Source: Oligoflexia bacterium (GTDB taxonomy: Bacteria > Bdellovibrionota > Bdellovibrionia > JABDDW01). From it: 32,313 bases of DNA. The notes below the pieces were generated by a model. It made no database searches. It worked only from the letters and a program-made list of their open reading frames with translations, and had not been told where the DNA came from. The stretch covers positions 1 to 32,313 of the forward strand of contig JAHFAE010000010.1 of assembly GCA_023250675.1 (NCBI GenBank). Reading direction: 5' to 3'. Below, piece by piece: positions 23,678-31,713 of this stretch (positions are counted from its first letter, which is position 1; every line of letters starts with the position of its first letter). The translations under genes were made by a program, and so were the position numbers.

Positions 23678-24628
23678 TCAACTCATTCCCGTTTCTAAAT
23701 CACCAATAATATCATCGACAGCTTTGGCGACGGCCTGGGCACTATTAAAGCTAGCTTTAAATCCCATTTTCTGAAGCTTTGATCCGTCTAATAGGACTTG
23801 AGCCACATCACCAGGCCACCCTCGATCACCCCCTGTGAATTTTTTACGAGCCTTGGGGTTGACTTTCGAGATTACAGAAGTTGCAATTTGATCAACACTA
23901 CATGACCCCTCGCCGCTAAGGTTAAAGAGATTAACTGGTTCATTAGAATTTTTAAGACCAAACATCATGCCTTTCACACAGTCATTCACGTGAAGATAAC
24001 TTTTGGACTGTTTGCCGTTTCCAAGAATTTCGAGTTCTTCAGGATTTAGTTTAAGTTTTTTAATAAAGTCGTGTATGGCCCCATGAGTGGTGTGGCTCCC
24101 GACAATATTCGCAAAGCGAAAAATCCAAATCTTCATTCCATAATTGTGGGCAAAAGCTGTGGCTAAGGCCTCACAGGCAAGTTTGCTCGCACCATAAAAA
24201 CTAATAGGTAGCAGAGGGCCATAATTTTCTGGAGTTGGCTTTACGGTCGTTTCACCATAAATGGCACTGGTAGAAGCAAAAATAAATTCTTTAACCCCTT
24301 GAACTCTCGCTGCTTCTAAAACATTGTAGGTAGCAATGGTGCCAATCTTTAAATCCACATCGGTTTTTTTTCCACCGGCTGCGATGTCAGAATTAGCGGC
24401 CATATGCCAGACTTGATCTACTCTTCGGCAAGCCTCCAAGATTGCCTCAAAATTTAATAGATCATTTTTTAGAAACTTAAACCCTTTTAACGTTTTACTC
24501 TCATTTAAGAATTTTTCTTGCCCAAGACTAAGATCGTCGATAACCGTAACTTCATGGCCCTCTTTTAAAAGGCTTAATGTAAGATGGCTCCCGATAAATC
24601 CTGCACCCCCCGTAACTAAAATTTTCAT
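23678..24628 (-). CDS. NAD-dependent nucleotide-sugar epimerase/dehydratase (extended SDR)
   Basis: 316 residues. TGGAGFIG (6-13) is the NAD loop, S120/S121 with YGASK (Y145, K149) the catalytic set, and the protein follows the UDP-glucose 4-epimerase/WcaG pattern. It acts on a nucleotide sugar; whether this is a hexose or the GDP-heptose of this operon is not decided by sequence. Its ATG begins directly after the glycosyltransferase stop codon (TAA-ATG), so translation is coupled. hddA follows after 46 bp. Confidence 0.85.
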   Translation of the reverse strand: MKILVTGGAGFIGSHLTLSLLKEGHEVTVIDDLSLGQEKFLNESKTLKGFKFLKNDLLNFEAILEACRRVDQVWHMAANSDIAAGGKKTDVDLKIGTIATYNVLEAARVQGVKEFIFASTSAIYGETTVKPTPENYGPLLPISFYGASKLACEALATAFAHNYGMKIWIFRFANIVGSHTTHGAIHDFIKKLKLNPEELEILGNGKQSKSYLHVNDCVKGMMFGLKNSNEPVNLFNLSGEGSCSVDQIATSVISKVNPKARKKFTGGDRGWPGDVAQVLLDGSKLQKMGFKASFNSAQAVAKAVDDIIGDLETGMS

Positions 24629-25633
24629 TTAGACTTTACCCAATAATCCAAGGCGAAACTTATTTACAATAGTCGGTTTGTAGAGAAATCTTACGCTGCT
24701 CTTTTTAAAACCATATTTGGGAAGGTGGTCGTCATCGACGAGGTTCCCAAGATTTGTTATGCGATCAAAAAGTTCAAGGTAATCTGTGGCCATTCTCCCC
24801 ACGCTGAATTCATACTCTGCCTTTTCACGACATTTTTTAGTAGATATTTTTTCTAGTTTTATTGGCGCTCCTAAGAGTTCTGAATAGGTATCACATAAAA
24901 CTCCAGTTTCGTTGGTCACCATCTCGGGCATACATCCATTTCGAGTCGAAATCACCGGTGTCCCGCAAGCCAATGCCTCTAAAGGTGCGCCTGCACAGGG
25001 CTCGTCCCAGTTCGTGGGGTAAATCAGTGCGCGGGCATTACCTAAAACTTCATTTTTGACATTGTCGTCGACAAAACCAAGGTATTCGATCTTTCCCCGA
25101 GAAATTCCATTGCCACCTATGATTTTAACATGAACACCTAGATCATTGGCCCATGCGATGGCTGTTTTTAGATTTTTTACCCGCCAAGTTGTTCGTGCTA
25201 GAAAAATAAAGTAATCTTGTTTTTTTTCAACAAAGGTATATCTCTTAGGGTCCACTCCGTTAAAAACAAAAATATTTGAATTGTGATTGCGACCATGACT
25301 TCGACTCAAGAAATTGGTGTTAGAAAAATATTTTTCCCCTTTATGGCCGTTTCCATGAATCGTGATGAGGTAATTTGTTTTCGGCTCATTTAAAAGAGGC
25401 TGATGGGAGTGGATCATATCCACATCTTTTGGAATCACATCGTCGATATTTTCAAATCTACCGTCTGGCACTTCAATCGTATTTACGCCAGGGAGTTTTG
25501 ACCCTTTTTTGCATAATACACTGACTCGATGTCCCCGAGCTTTGTATTCGTCAGCTAAGGCCACGACGATGCGTTCGATTCCACCATAGTGTTGGGGTGG
25601 AAGCTCGGAGTCGTGAAACAAGCAAATGTGCAT
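24629..25633 (-). CDS. GT-B (GT4-like) glycosyltransferase
   Basis: 334 residues. PPQHYGGIERIV at the N terminus is the glycine-rich acceptor loop of GT4 enzymes, FLARTTWRVKNLKTAI holds the donor phosphate Arg/Lys region, and DEPCAGAPLEALACGTPVIS is the EX7E sugar-binding motif. It transfers a sugar from a nucleotide donor in the cytoplasm, presumably for the cell-surface glycan made by this operon. It is the first gene. There is no ribosome site before ATG 25633, and the promoter position predicts a leaderless mRNA. Confidence 0.85.
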   Translation of the reverse strand: MHICLFHDSELPPQHYGGIERIVVALADEYKARGHRVSVLCKKGSKLPGVNTIEVPDGRFENIDDVIPKDVDMIHSHQPLLNEPKTNYLITIHGNGHKGEKYFSNTNFLSRSHGRNHNSNIFVFNGVDPKRYTFVEKKQDYFIFLARTTWRVKNLKTAIAWANDLGVHVKIIGGNGISRGKIEYLGFVDDNVKNEVLGNARALIYPTNWDEPCAGAPLEALACGTPVISTRNGCMPEMVTNETGVLCDTYSELLGAPIKLEKISTKKCREKAEYEFSVGRMATDYLELFDRITNLGNLVDDDHLPKYGFKKSSVRFLYKPTIVNKFRLGLLGKV

Positions 25634-25640
25634 GGCTTAA

Positions 25641-25669
25641 TTTGTATTTGTTTAAGAGGCTTTTGGCAA
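25641..25669 (-). promoter_or_regulatory. Promoter of the glycan operon, predicting a leaderless transcript
   Basis: TTGCCA (25669-25664) and TACAAA (25646-25641) are 17 bp apart. The expected start, seven bases below the -10, is at about 25634, next to the ATG at 25633. No Shine-Dalgarno sequence is present between them. Confidence 0.6.
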
Positions 25670-25676
25670 GGGGAAG

Positions 25677-25708
25677 AAAACCGGCGATATGTTTTGACCG
25701 CCGGTTTT
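25677..25708 (-). terminator. Intrinsic terminator after nrdJ
   Basis: AAAACCGGCG and CGCCGGTTTT are perfect arms around a 12-nt loop, with T-tracts readable on both strands. It lies 14 bp after the nrdJ stop and separates nrdJ from the glycan operon promoter. Confidence 0.85.
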
Positions 25709-25722
25709 ATTTTTAGGCCTGT

Positions 25723-28700
25723 TCAACTACACCCCATGGAATTGCCGCAATTAAGGCATTTATAACAAGCTCCGTTGCGCACCGTCGTATGGCCGCATGT
25801 GGTACAAAACGGCGCGTCGCCCATCATAGACTGAAGGTGAGCACTTAACACATTTCCCGTGGACGACGCCGAATCAGTTTGACGAACATCTGCATTAAAC
25901 TTGATGTTATCAACGGCCGGCATTTCAGGGTTCATGTCCATTTGCACGGGCAATCGAGGTCGATTCATAGCAAGCTCTTGATCTTCGTTGGGCTTTACAT
26001 GGAGAAAATCTGTCTGTCCCAAATACTCCATCCCCAAAACTCTAAAGATATAATCAATTATTGAAGTCGCCTGTTTGATATTGGGATGATCCACCACACC
26101 TTGGGGTTCAAAACGAGTAAAAGTCATTTTTTCAACAAATTCCTCAAGGGGCACTCCATACTGAAGTCCCAAAGACACAGCGATTGCAAAACAGTTGAGT
26201 AAACTTCTAAAGGTTGCACCTTCTTTATGCATATCAATGAAAATTTCACCTAAGGAACCGTCATCATACTCACCGGTACGTAGGTAAACTTGATGGCCCC
26301 CAACTCGCGCCTCTACGGTAAAGCCGTGGCGCTTCTTTGGCATCTTGCGCCGACGACCCGCACCCAATGCGCTTTGCGCTTGCTTCAAAGCATTGGCTAC
26401 CGCTTGGCCTATGAGCTTTTCCATATCTTCCTTAGAAACTTTTTCCTCTCTAGTTTTTGCTGAATTCAAAGGTTGGCTGATTTTGCTCCCGTCCCGATAA
26501 ATAGCGATGGCCTTAAGGCCCAACTTCCACCCTTCCATATAAACTTGCTCGATATCTTGAATGGTGGCAGATGGAGGAAGATTGACAGTCTTACTTATGG
26601 CTCCACTTAAAAATGGCTGGGCTGCGGCCATCATATGAATATGAGCAATGGGCGAAATAAATCTTTCACCATGGGGGCCACATTTATTAGCGCAATCAAA
26701 TACCGCTAAGTGTTCGGATTTTAATCCAGGGGCCCCTTCTAAAGTCATACGACCACAAACCACAAGACTTGCTTCTTCGATTTGCGTTGAACTAAATCCC
26801 AACTCTCGCAAAATACTTTCGCCAGGCTGCTTTACTTTCTCTGGATCAATGCCAAGTCTCATCATGACCCCTTCACCTATAACCCATGGTGCAATGGCAC
26901 TATTCAAATCAAAAGCAGCTCCCAATGCAGATTCAATTTTTTGAATATCTGAGGAGGTGAAACCTTTTGCCGCTAAAGATTCTCGATTAACATGGGGCGC
27001 ACCTTGAAGAGTATTTGTGCCCACCGCGTAGTTTACAATGCGATGAGTTTCTTCGGTAGAATACCCCAAGGTCTTAAGAGCCTCAGGAACTGATTGATTT
27101 ACAATTTTAAAATATCCGCCGCCTGCTAATTTTTTAAATTTTACTAACGCGAAATCTGGTTCAATCCCCGTGGTATCGCAATCCATGAGAAGGCCGATTG
27201 TTCCGGTGGGGGCAAGGACAGTACTTTGAGCATTTCTAAATCCAAATTTTTCACCCTTAGTGACCACATCATTCCAGTCTTTTTGTGCCGCTTTAACTAA
27301 ATATTCTGGAGCGTGCTTTGACGAAATCTTGTAGGCCGCTTCGCGATGTTGCTTCATGACTTTCATCATGGATATTTCGTTCTTTTTATATTCAGGAAAT
27401 GGTGATTTTTCTTTAGCCACATCGCTACTGGCCTTGTACCCGCTGCCCGTCATAATAGCGGTAAGAGCGCTGGCCCAAGCGTAACTTTGGGGGCTATCGT
27501 AGGGAATTCCTTTGATCATTAAAAGCGTTCCAAGATTAGCGTAACCTAAACCCAGGGGTCTAAAATCATGACTATTTTGGGCGATTTTCTTTGTTGGATA
27601 AGAAGAAAGATCAACCAATATCTCTTGAGCCACAGTAAAAGTACGGCAGGTTTGTTGAAAGGATTCAACATCAAAGGACCCATCACCATTTAGATATTTA
27701 ACTAAATTGATACTGGCCAAATTGCATGCCGTATCATCGAGAAACATGTACTCAGAACACGGATTAGAACCGTTTATACGATCAGTCCCACTGCTTGTAT
27801 GCCACTTATTTATTGTAGTATCAAATTGGACACCGGGGTCAGCGCACTTCCAAGCCGCCTCGCAAATTTGCTTCCATAAATCCCGGGCCTTGTAGGTCTG
27901 ACAGATTTCCCCATCTGTACGAAATCGTGTGGACCACTCTTTATCGTCAATAACTGCTTGCATGAATTCATCACTGAGGCGAACTGAATTATTGCTGTTT
28001 TGTCCAGATACAGTCTTATAAGCATCACCATTAAAATCGCTCGAATAACCGGCAGCGACTAAAGCTTCGACTTTCTTTTCTTCGCGAACCTTCCAGTTAA
28101 TAAAGTCTTCGATTTCAGGATGATCAATATCTAGAGTTACCATCTTGGCTGCGCGCCTAGTAGTCCCGCCAGATTTTGTGGCACCAGCGCCTCGATCCAA
28201 GACTTCAAGAAAACTCATAAGCCCCGAAGAATAACCACCCCCGCTGAGTTTCTCTTGGCGTCCGCGGATTTTACTAAAATTAGTTCCCGTACCTGAGCCA
28301 TACTTAAAAATTCTCGCTTCACTTTTTGTGAGATCAAAAATACTCATAAGATCATCGCTCACACTCTGAATAAAACAGGCCGAGCACTGGGGATATTCAT
28401 AGGCGTATCGCGTTTCAATGATATTTTTTGTTTCAAAATCCCATCGAAAATTCCCGGCCGATCCTTTGATTCCATACTGATGAAAAAGGCCGCAGTTAAA
28501 CCAAACAGGGCTATTAAAAGCTCCTCTTTGAGTTAACAAAATAAAAGTTAATTCTTTTTCAAAGTTTTCGGCATCTGTTGAAGATTGAAAATATCCTCCG
28601 AATTTTTCTCCCGCTTGTCTAATCGTATGAGCAACGCGGAACACAAGTTGCCTCACACTTTTTTCATTGCCTGCGTGAGGAACTCCGGCTTTTCGAAAAT

Positions 28701-28998
28701 ATTTAGAGACGGCTATATCTGTGGCCAGTTGACTCCAATCAGCTGGAACCTCTACATCATCCATTTCAAAAACACTGCCGCCGTCAGCTCCGGAAATCTT
28801 ACTTTTTCTTTTTTCCCATTGAACCATCTCATAGGGATCTTCTCCCGGAGGCACGAATACAGGCCTAAACTGAAGCCCATTACCTTTTGACGCTGCCTCT
28901 TTTTTAATTAAGTTTAGGTTTTTCTTTTTATTTGATGCTGACTTCTCCGATGAAATTTGTTCCACTTGCCCCTCCCCCGGGATGTTAATGCGCAGCAT
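25723..28998 (-). CDS. nrdJ: Adenosylcobalamin-dependent class II ribonucleotide reductase
   Basis: 1091 residues. It reduces ribonucleotides to deoxyribonucleotides with a B12-generated thiyl radical, without oxygen or a beta subunit. FNSPVWFNCG (161-170), QCSACFIQSV (204-213) with the redox Cys, NPCSEYMFLDDTACNLASINL-type active-site region (412-432) and the phosphate-site APTGTIG mark the catalytic core. A TSCPD domain follows (~900-1000), and the C-terminal tail has paired cysteines (CTTCG, CYKCLNCG) that re-reduce the active site. No ribosome site is visible before ATG 28998. It is a single-gene unit bounded by a terminator, with two NrdR-like boxes and an attenuator-like leader upstream. 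Dependence on B12 implies cobalamin synthesis or uptake elsewhere. Confidence 0.95.
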   Translation of the reverse strand: MLRINIPGEGQVEQISSEKSASNKKKNLNLIKKEAASKGNGLQFRPVFVPPGEDPYEMVQWEKRKSKISGADGGSVFEMDDVEVPADWSQLATDIAVSKYFRKAGVPHAGNEKSVRQLVFRVAHTIRQAGEKFGGYFQSSTDAENFEKELTFILLTQRGAFNSPVWFNCGLFHQYGIKGSAGNFRWDFETKNIIETRYAYEYPQCSACFIQSVSDDLMSIFDLTKSEARIFKYGSGTGTNFSKIRGRQEKLSGGGYSSGLMSFLEVLDRGAGATKSGGTTRRAAKMVTLDIDHPEIEDFINWKVREEKKVEALVAAGYSSDFNGDAYKTVSGQNSNNSVRLSDEFMQAVIDDKEWSTRFRTDGEICQTYKARDLWKQICEAAWKCADPGVQFDTTINKWHTSSGTDRINGSNPCSEYMFLDDTACNLASINLVKYLNGDGSFDVESFQQTCRTFTVAQEILVDLSSYPTKKIAQNSHDFRPLGLGYANLGTLLMIKGIPYDSPQSYAWASALTAIMTGSGYKASSDVAKEKSPFPEYKKNEISMMKVMKQHREAAYKISSKHAPEYLVKAAQKDWNDVVTKGEKFGFRNAQSTVLAPTGTIGLLMDCDTTGIEPDFALVKFKKLAGGGYFKIVNQSVPEALKTLGYSTEETHRIVNYAVGTNTLQGAPHVNRESLAAKGFTSSDIQKIESALGAAFDLNSAIAPWVIGEGVMMRLGIDPEKVKQPGESILRELGFSSTQIEEASLVVCGRMTLEGAPGLKSEHLAVFDCANKCGPHGERFISPIAHIHMMAAAQPFLSGAISKTVNLPPSATIQDIEQVYMEGWKLGLKAIAIYRDGSKISQPLNSAKTREEKVSKEDMEKLIGQAVANALKQAQSALGAGRRRKMPKKRHGFTVEARVGGHQVYLRTGEYDDGSLGEIFIDMHKEGATFRSLLNCFAIAVSLGLQYGVPLEEFVEKMTFTRFEPQGVVDHPNIKQATSIIDYIFRVLGMEYLGQTDFLHVKPNEDQELAMNRPRLPVQMDMNPEMPAVDNIKFNADVRQTDSASSTGNVLSAHLQSMMGDAPFCTTCGHTTVRNGACYKCLNCGNSMGCS

Positions 28999-29055
28999 CC
29001 AAGCTGGCGTTTTGATTTAAGCTTTTTTAAGACTTACGTCCATTTTTACAAAACT

Positions 29056-29089
29056 AAAAAGCGCTGTTATTTCAGCGGATTACCCACTG
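29056..29089 (-). promoter_or_regulatory. Attenuator-like alternative hairpins in the nrdJ leader
   Basis: Reading toward nrdJ: CAGTGG (29089-29084), CCGCTG (29078-29073), CAGCG (29066-29062), then C and five T (29060-29056). The second segment can pair with the first (one G-U pair, loop GTAAT) or, as CGCTG, with the third to form a terminator-like hairpin. The two folds exclude each other. No B12-box is present. Confidence 0.4.
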
Positions 29090-29186
29090 ATTCTGCTCTA
29101 ATGCCGCTTTGTTCGAATTGCAACTTTTCGCAGAATTTATGTACCTATTAAGATCACGGGTATTTTGAGTCGGTCAAGTCCAATTA

Positions 29187-29202
29187 TCACTATCCCTAGT
29201 GG
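29187..29202. promoter_or_regulatory. NrdR box 1
   Basis: The 16-mer TCACTATCCCTAGTGG has near-perfect CACTAT/(A)TAGTG half-sites and matches the NrdR consensus (ACACTATATATAGTGT) except at the centre and outer bases. It lies downstream of the predicted nrdJ transcription start. Confidence 0.65.
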
Positions 29203-29218
29203 GGTTTTTTGGTTTTTA

Positions 29219-29234
29219 CTACTACATATAGAAT
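29219..29234. promoter_or_regulatory. NrdR box 2
   Basis: CTACTACATATAGAAT agrees with the NrdR consensus at 11 of 16 positions. Its centre is 32 bp from that of box 1, the three-helical-turn spacing typical of paired NrdR sites, and it overlaps the -10. Confidence 0.6.
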
Positions 29235-29262
29235 TATAAGTACTTGACGCATTGCAATTTAA
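29233..29262 (-). promoter_or_regulatory. nrdJ promoter
   Basis: TATAAT (29238-29233) is a consensus -10; TTAAAT (29262-29257), 18 bp upstream, is a weak -35. The predicted start near 29226 leaves a leader of about 228 nt. The -10 overlaps NrdR box 2, fitting repression. Confidence 0.6.
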
Positions 29263-29280
29263 CGCATTTTTTTTCAAAGC

Positions 29281-29311
29281 CCCGCCAGACCTGGGTCAGC
29301 GGGTATTTTTT
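29281..29311 (+). terminator. Orphan terminator-like hairpin upstream of the potassium channel gene
   Basis: CCCGC (29281-29285) pairs with GCGGG (29299-29303), with an inner GAC/GTC pairing, followed by TATTTTTT. It is oriented on the plus strand though no plus-strand gene precedes it; it may end a short leader or small RNA or stop antisense transcription from the nrdJ promoter region. Confidence 0.5.
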
Positions 29312-29414
29312 CTAGCAAATCCAGTTCCAAAGGGCAATTGAGATTCAGAGTTTTTTTGATTTTTTTACGAAACTTCGCTGACAACTCCATTTCTGAGAGT
29401 CAAAATATCTTTTC

Positions 29415-30401
29415 ATGAAACTACGAAATTCAATCTTTGGATTTTTAGGAATTCTGGTTGTAGGAACTTCAGGATACTCGCTCATCGAAGGCTGGAGCGT
29501 CTTTGACAGCTTTTACATGACAGCAATTACGATAACTACAGTCGGATTCTCGGAGGTTCATCCCCTCTCCACCGGAGGGAAGGTCTTTACCCTGATCATT
29601 TTGTTTTTGGGATTTGGAATTGCCCTCATTTCACTTTCTCATTTGGCAGCAAGCTTTTTACATGGTGAAATCCAAGAAATCTTTGGGAGACGTCGAATGG
29701 AAAAAGAACTCAAAAAAATGACGGAGCATTTTATATTATGCGGATTCGGTCGCATGGGAAAAGTAATCGCCAATGAATTTCAAAAGAAAAGTGTCCCCTT
29801 CGTTGTCATCGAAAAAAATCTAGAAGAATTACGGTCGCTGCTAGACAACAAGAGTATTGTCTACATTGCCGGAAACGCCAATGACGAAGAGACCTTGAAA
29901 TTGGCCGGCATCGATCGCGCTCGAGGAGTGGTTGCTGCCGTGTCGACAGATGCTGATAATGCCTTTATCAGCATGACGGCGCGAGGATTAAATCAAAAAT
30001 TGAGAATAGTAGCTCGGTCTAGTGACTCTACCAGCGTAGGAAGACTCAAATTAGCAGGAGCCAACAAAGTGGTTTCGCCCTATATTATTGGGGGAACAAG
30101 AATTGCCCAAGCCATTTTGAATCCCGCCTTAGTTGACTTTATCGAAGCGGCCACAGATAGAGATCGGCCCGAAATTGAAATGGCCGAAGTCGAAATTCGC
30201 ACTGGTTGCGCCTACGATGGAATGTCTTTAGAAAGTCCAGAAATTAAAGCTTTGGAACTTATTGTTGTGAGCATTCAAAGAAATAATCAAAGAATGTTAT
30301 TTAAACCCGACGCTAAAACCGAACTTGTCGGGGGAGATCGTGTTATTGCGGTAGGCAGGCCTGAACAAATTCAAAAAATGGTAGATAGAGCCGCACAATA
30401 A
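29415..30401 (+). CDS. Two-TM potassium channel with RCK (TrkA-N/TrkA-C) domains
   Basis: 328 residues. Two membrane helices (~7-24 and ~57-80) flank a pore loop with selectivity filter TTVGFSE (41-47), a common variant of TVGYGD. The cytoplasmic part starts with an RCK_N Rossmann domain (ILCGFGRMG, GxGxxG at 110-115; acidic residue in VVIEK after strand 2) and ends in a TrkA_C-like domain (~245-325). This is the MthK-like layout: ligand or nucleotide binding to the RCK ring gates K+ flow. The lipoprotein gene follows after 15 bp. No strong ribosome site precedes the ATG. Confidence 0.88.
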   Translation: MKLRNSIFGFLGILVVGTSGYSLIEGWSVFDSFYMTAITITTVGFSEVHPLSTGGKVFTLIILFLGFGIALISLSHLAASFLHGEIQEIFGRRRMEKELKKMTEHFILCGFGRMGKVIANEFQKKSVPFVVIEKNLEELRSLLDNKSIVYIAGNANDEETLKLAGIDRARGVVAAVSTDADNAFISMTARGLNQKLRIVARSSDSTSVGRLKLAGANKVVSPYIIGGTRIAQAILNPALVDFIEAATDRDRPEIEMAEVEIRTGCAYDGMSLESPEIKALELIVVSIQRNNQRMLFKPDAKTELVGGDRVIAVGRPEQIQKMVDRAAQ

Positions 30402-30419
30402 GGGGCTAGGAGACCGATG

Positions 30420-31145
30420 ATGAAATTTCAATTTTTAACTATTCTAGTTTTCTTGGTATTAATGGGATGTGAAACATCGTCGACAAACGTGAACCAGACG
30501 GCTGTTCCCGCTGTCAAGCCTGCTGTTACAGGCCCCGTTGCGCTGGCCATTGAATGGCCCACAGAAGGAGAAGTCGTTCATTCTAATGACGTCGCGGTAA
30601 AATTTCGACTTGAAAATTATGAGATTGCTCCCGAAGGCCAACATATTCATTTGATTTTGGATAACGAGCCTTATGTCCCCGTCTACTCTGTTTCTGAACC
30701 CTACTTGTTGAAGGATGTGAAATCTGGAATTCATACTCTTAGAGCTTTCCCAAGTCGGGCTTGGCATGAAAGCATAAAAGAACACACGGCCTTTGCCTCG
30801 CTGACTTTTTATGTAGAATCTAAAAAAGGGAAGCCGCCAGTGGATTTTTCTAAAGAACCTGTATTGACTTACAGCCGGCCGAAAGGAAAATATGAAGGGC
30901 AAAAGGCCAATAGTATTCTATTTGATTTTTGGCTGAGCAACGCGGAATTAGAAAAAAATGGATATCAAGTTCGCTATACGATCGACAAGAAACGCCCTGA
31001 AGTTTTGGACCAGTGGCGACCCATTTATTTTCAAGATTTGTCTACGGGTAAACATACTCTCGTCGTCGAGTTAATCGACCGCAAAGGCAAACTTGTAAAA
31101 GGGCAATACAATAGAACTGAGCGAGAATTTGAAGTATTAAAGTGA
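30420..31145 (+). CDS. Conserved hypothetical lipoprotein
   Basis: 241 residues from ATG 30420, seven bases after AGGAG; the ATG at 30417 is too close. A signal peptide with lipobox LVLMGC predicts lipidation at the Cys near residue 17, so the protein should be anchored in a periplasm-facing membrane leaflet or exported to the outer membrane. After a Pro/Thr/Val-rich linker, two beta-rich segments follow, each ending in a SGIHTLRAF / TGKHTLVVEL type strand, suggesting a duplicated Ig-like fold. HIHLILDNEPY resembles a motif in uncharacterised bacterial lipoproteins. Function unknown; probably co-transcribed with the channel gene. Confidence 0.7.
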   Translation: MKFQFLTILVFLVLMGCETSSTNVNQTAVPAVKPAVTGPVALAIEWPTEGEVVHSNDVAVKFRLENYEIAPEGQHIHLILDNEPYVPVYSVSEPYLLKDVKSGIHTLRAFPSRAWHESIKEHTAFASLTFYVESKKGKPPVDFSKEPVLTYSRPKGKYEGQKANSILFDFWLSNAELEKNGYQVRYTIDKKRPEVLDQWRPIYFQDLSTGKHTLVVELIDRKGKLVKGQYNRTEREFEVLK

Positions 31146-31250
31146 ATCTAGGCTTACGAATAGCCCTGCTCGTAATATACCGCTCTAACAGGTGACTTAC
31201 GGCTCCTGATAACCCTCTAAAAGTACATATGATTTATTAAATGATTAAGC

Positions 31251-31279
31251 TTGACTCTAGGACGATATACGACTAAATT
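31251..31279 (+). promoter_or_regulatory. iscR promoter
   Basis: TTGACT (31251-31256) and TAAATT (31274-31279) are 17 bp apart. The predicted start (~31286) is within five bases of the iscR start codons, so the mRNA is probably leaderless. The -10 lies inside the IscR-like operator. Confidence 0.6.
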
Positions 31280-31289
31280 AATCGTATAT
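31265..31289. promoter_or_regulatory. IscR type-1-like operator
   Basis: A 25-bp palindrome with arms ATATACGA (31265-31272) and TCGTATAT (31282-31289) and a nearly symmetric centre. It agrees with the E. coli IscR type 1 consensus at 20 of 25 positions, including length and the GACT core. It covers the -10 and touches the start codon, so IscR bound here would repress its own operon. Confidence 0.7.
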
Positions 31290-31713
31290 GATGCGTGTTA
31301 ATAAGGTCTCTGAATACGGGATACTAGCCCTTGGTTATATCGGGGGACAAGTTAAAGCAGTCAGCGCAAGGCAGGTGTCTGAAGGGCTCCAAATCCCTTA
31401 CGAAATCACGGCTAAGACCTTGCAAAAGTTAAAAGATGCAGGCTTTGTGAATAGCACCAAAGGCACCAATGGGGGCTACATTCTTGTGAGCCCATTATCT
31501 CAAATTAGTTTTGCTCAAATCGTTGATGCCATCGAAGGGCCTATCGGAATTACGGAATGCATGAGCGATGGGCCTCAGGCAAAAATTTGTAGTCGCCATG
31601 AATCTTGTGAATTGAAATCGGGAATGAAAAAAGTTAATCAACGTGTTCGCGAATTGCTTGAATCGGTAAAGCTTGATGAATTGACCAATAAAGTAGAAAC
31701 AAGGATTAAATGA
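31288..31713 (+). CDS. iscR: Rrf2-family [2Fe-2S] regulator, IscR-like
   Basis: 141 residues (ATG 31288 or 31291). Residues 1-65 are the Rrf2 winged helix with KLKDAGFVNSTKGTNGGY as recognition helix and wing. C91, C101 and C107 with H104 form the probable cluster site; spacing between the first two Cys is longer than in E. coli IscR. The holo protein should repress, and cluster loss relieve, the iscR-iscS operon through the palindrome at its own start. No ribosome site is present, fitting a leaderless mRNA. Its stop overlaps the iscS ATG (ATGA). Confidence 0.85.
   Translation: MMRVNKVSEYGILALGYIGGQVKAVSARQVSEGLQIPYEITAKTLQKLKDAGFVNSTKGTNGGYILVSPLSQISFAQIVDAIEGPIGITECMSDGPQAKICSRHESCELKSGMKKVNQRVRELLESVKLDELTNKVETRIK

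Noticed and set aside
28999-29230. Cobalamin riboswitch in front of the B12-dependent reductase
   Set aside because: No B12-box (AGCCACTG-type) or conserved core sequence is present on the nrdJ strand.
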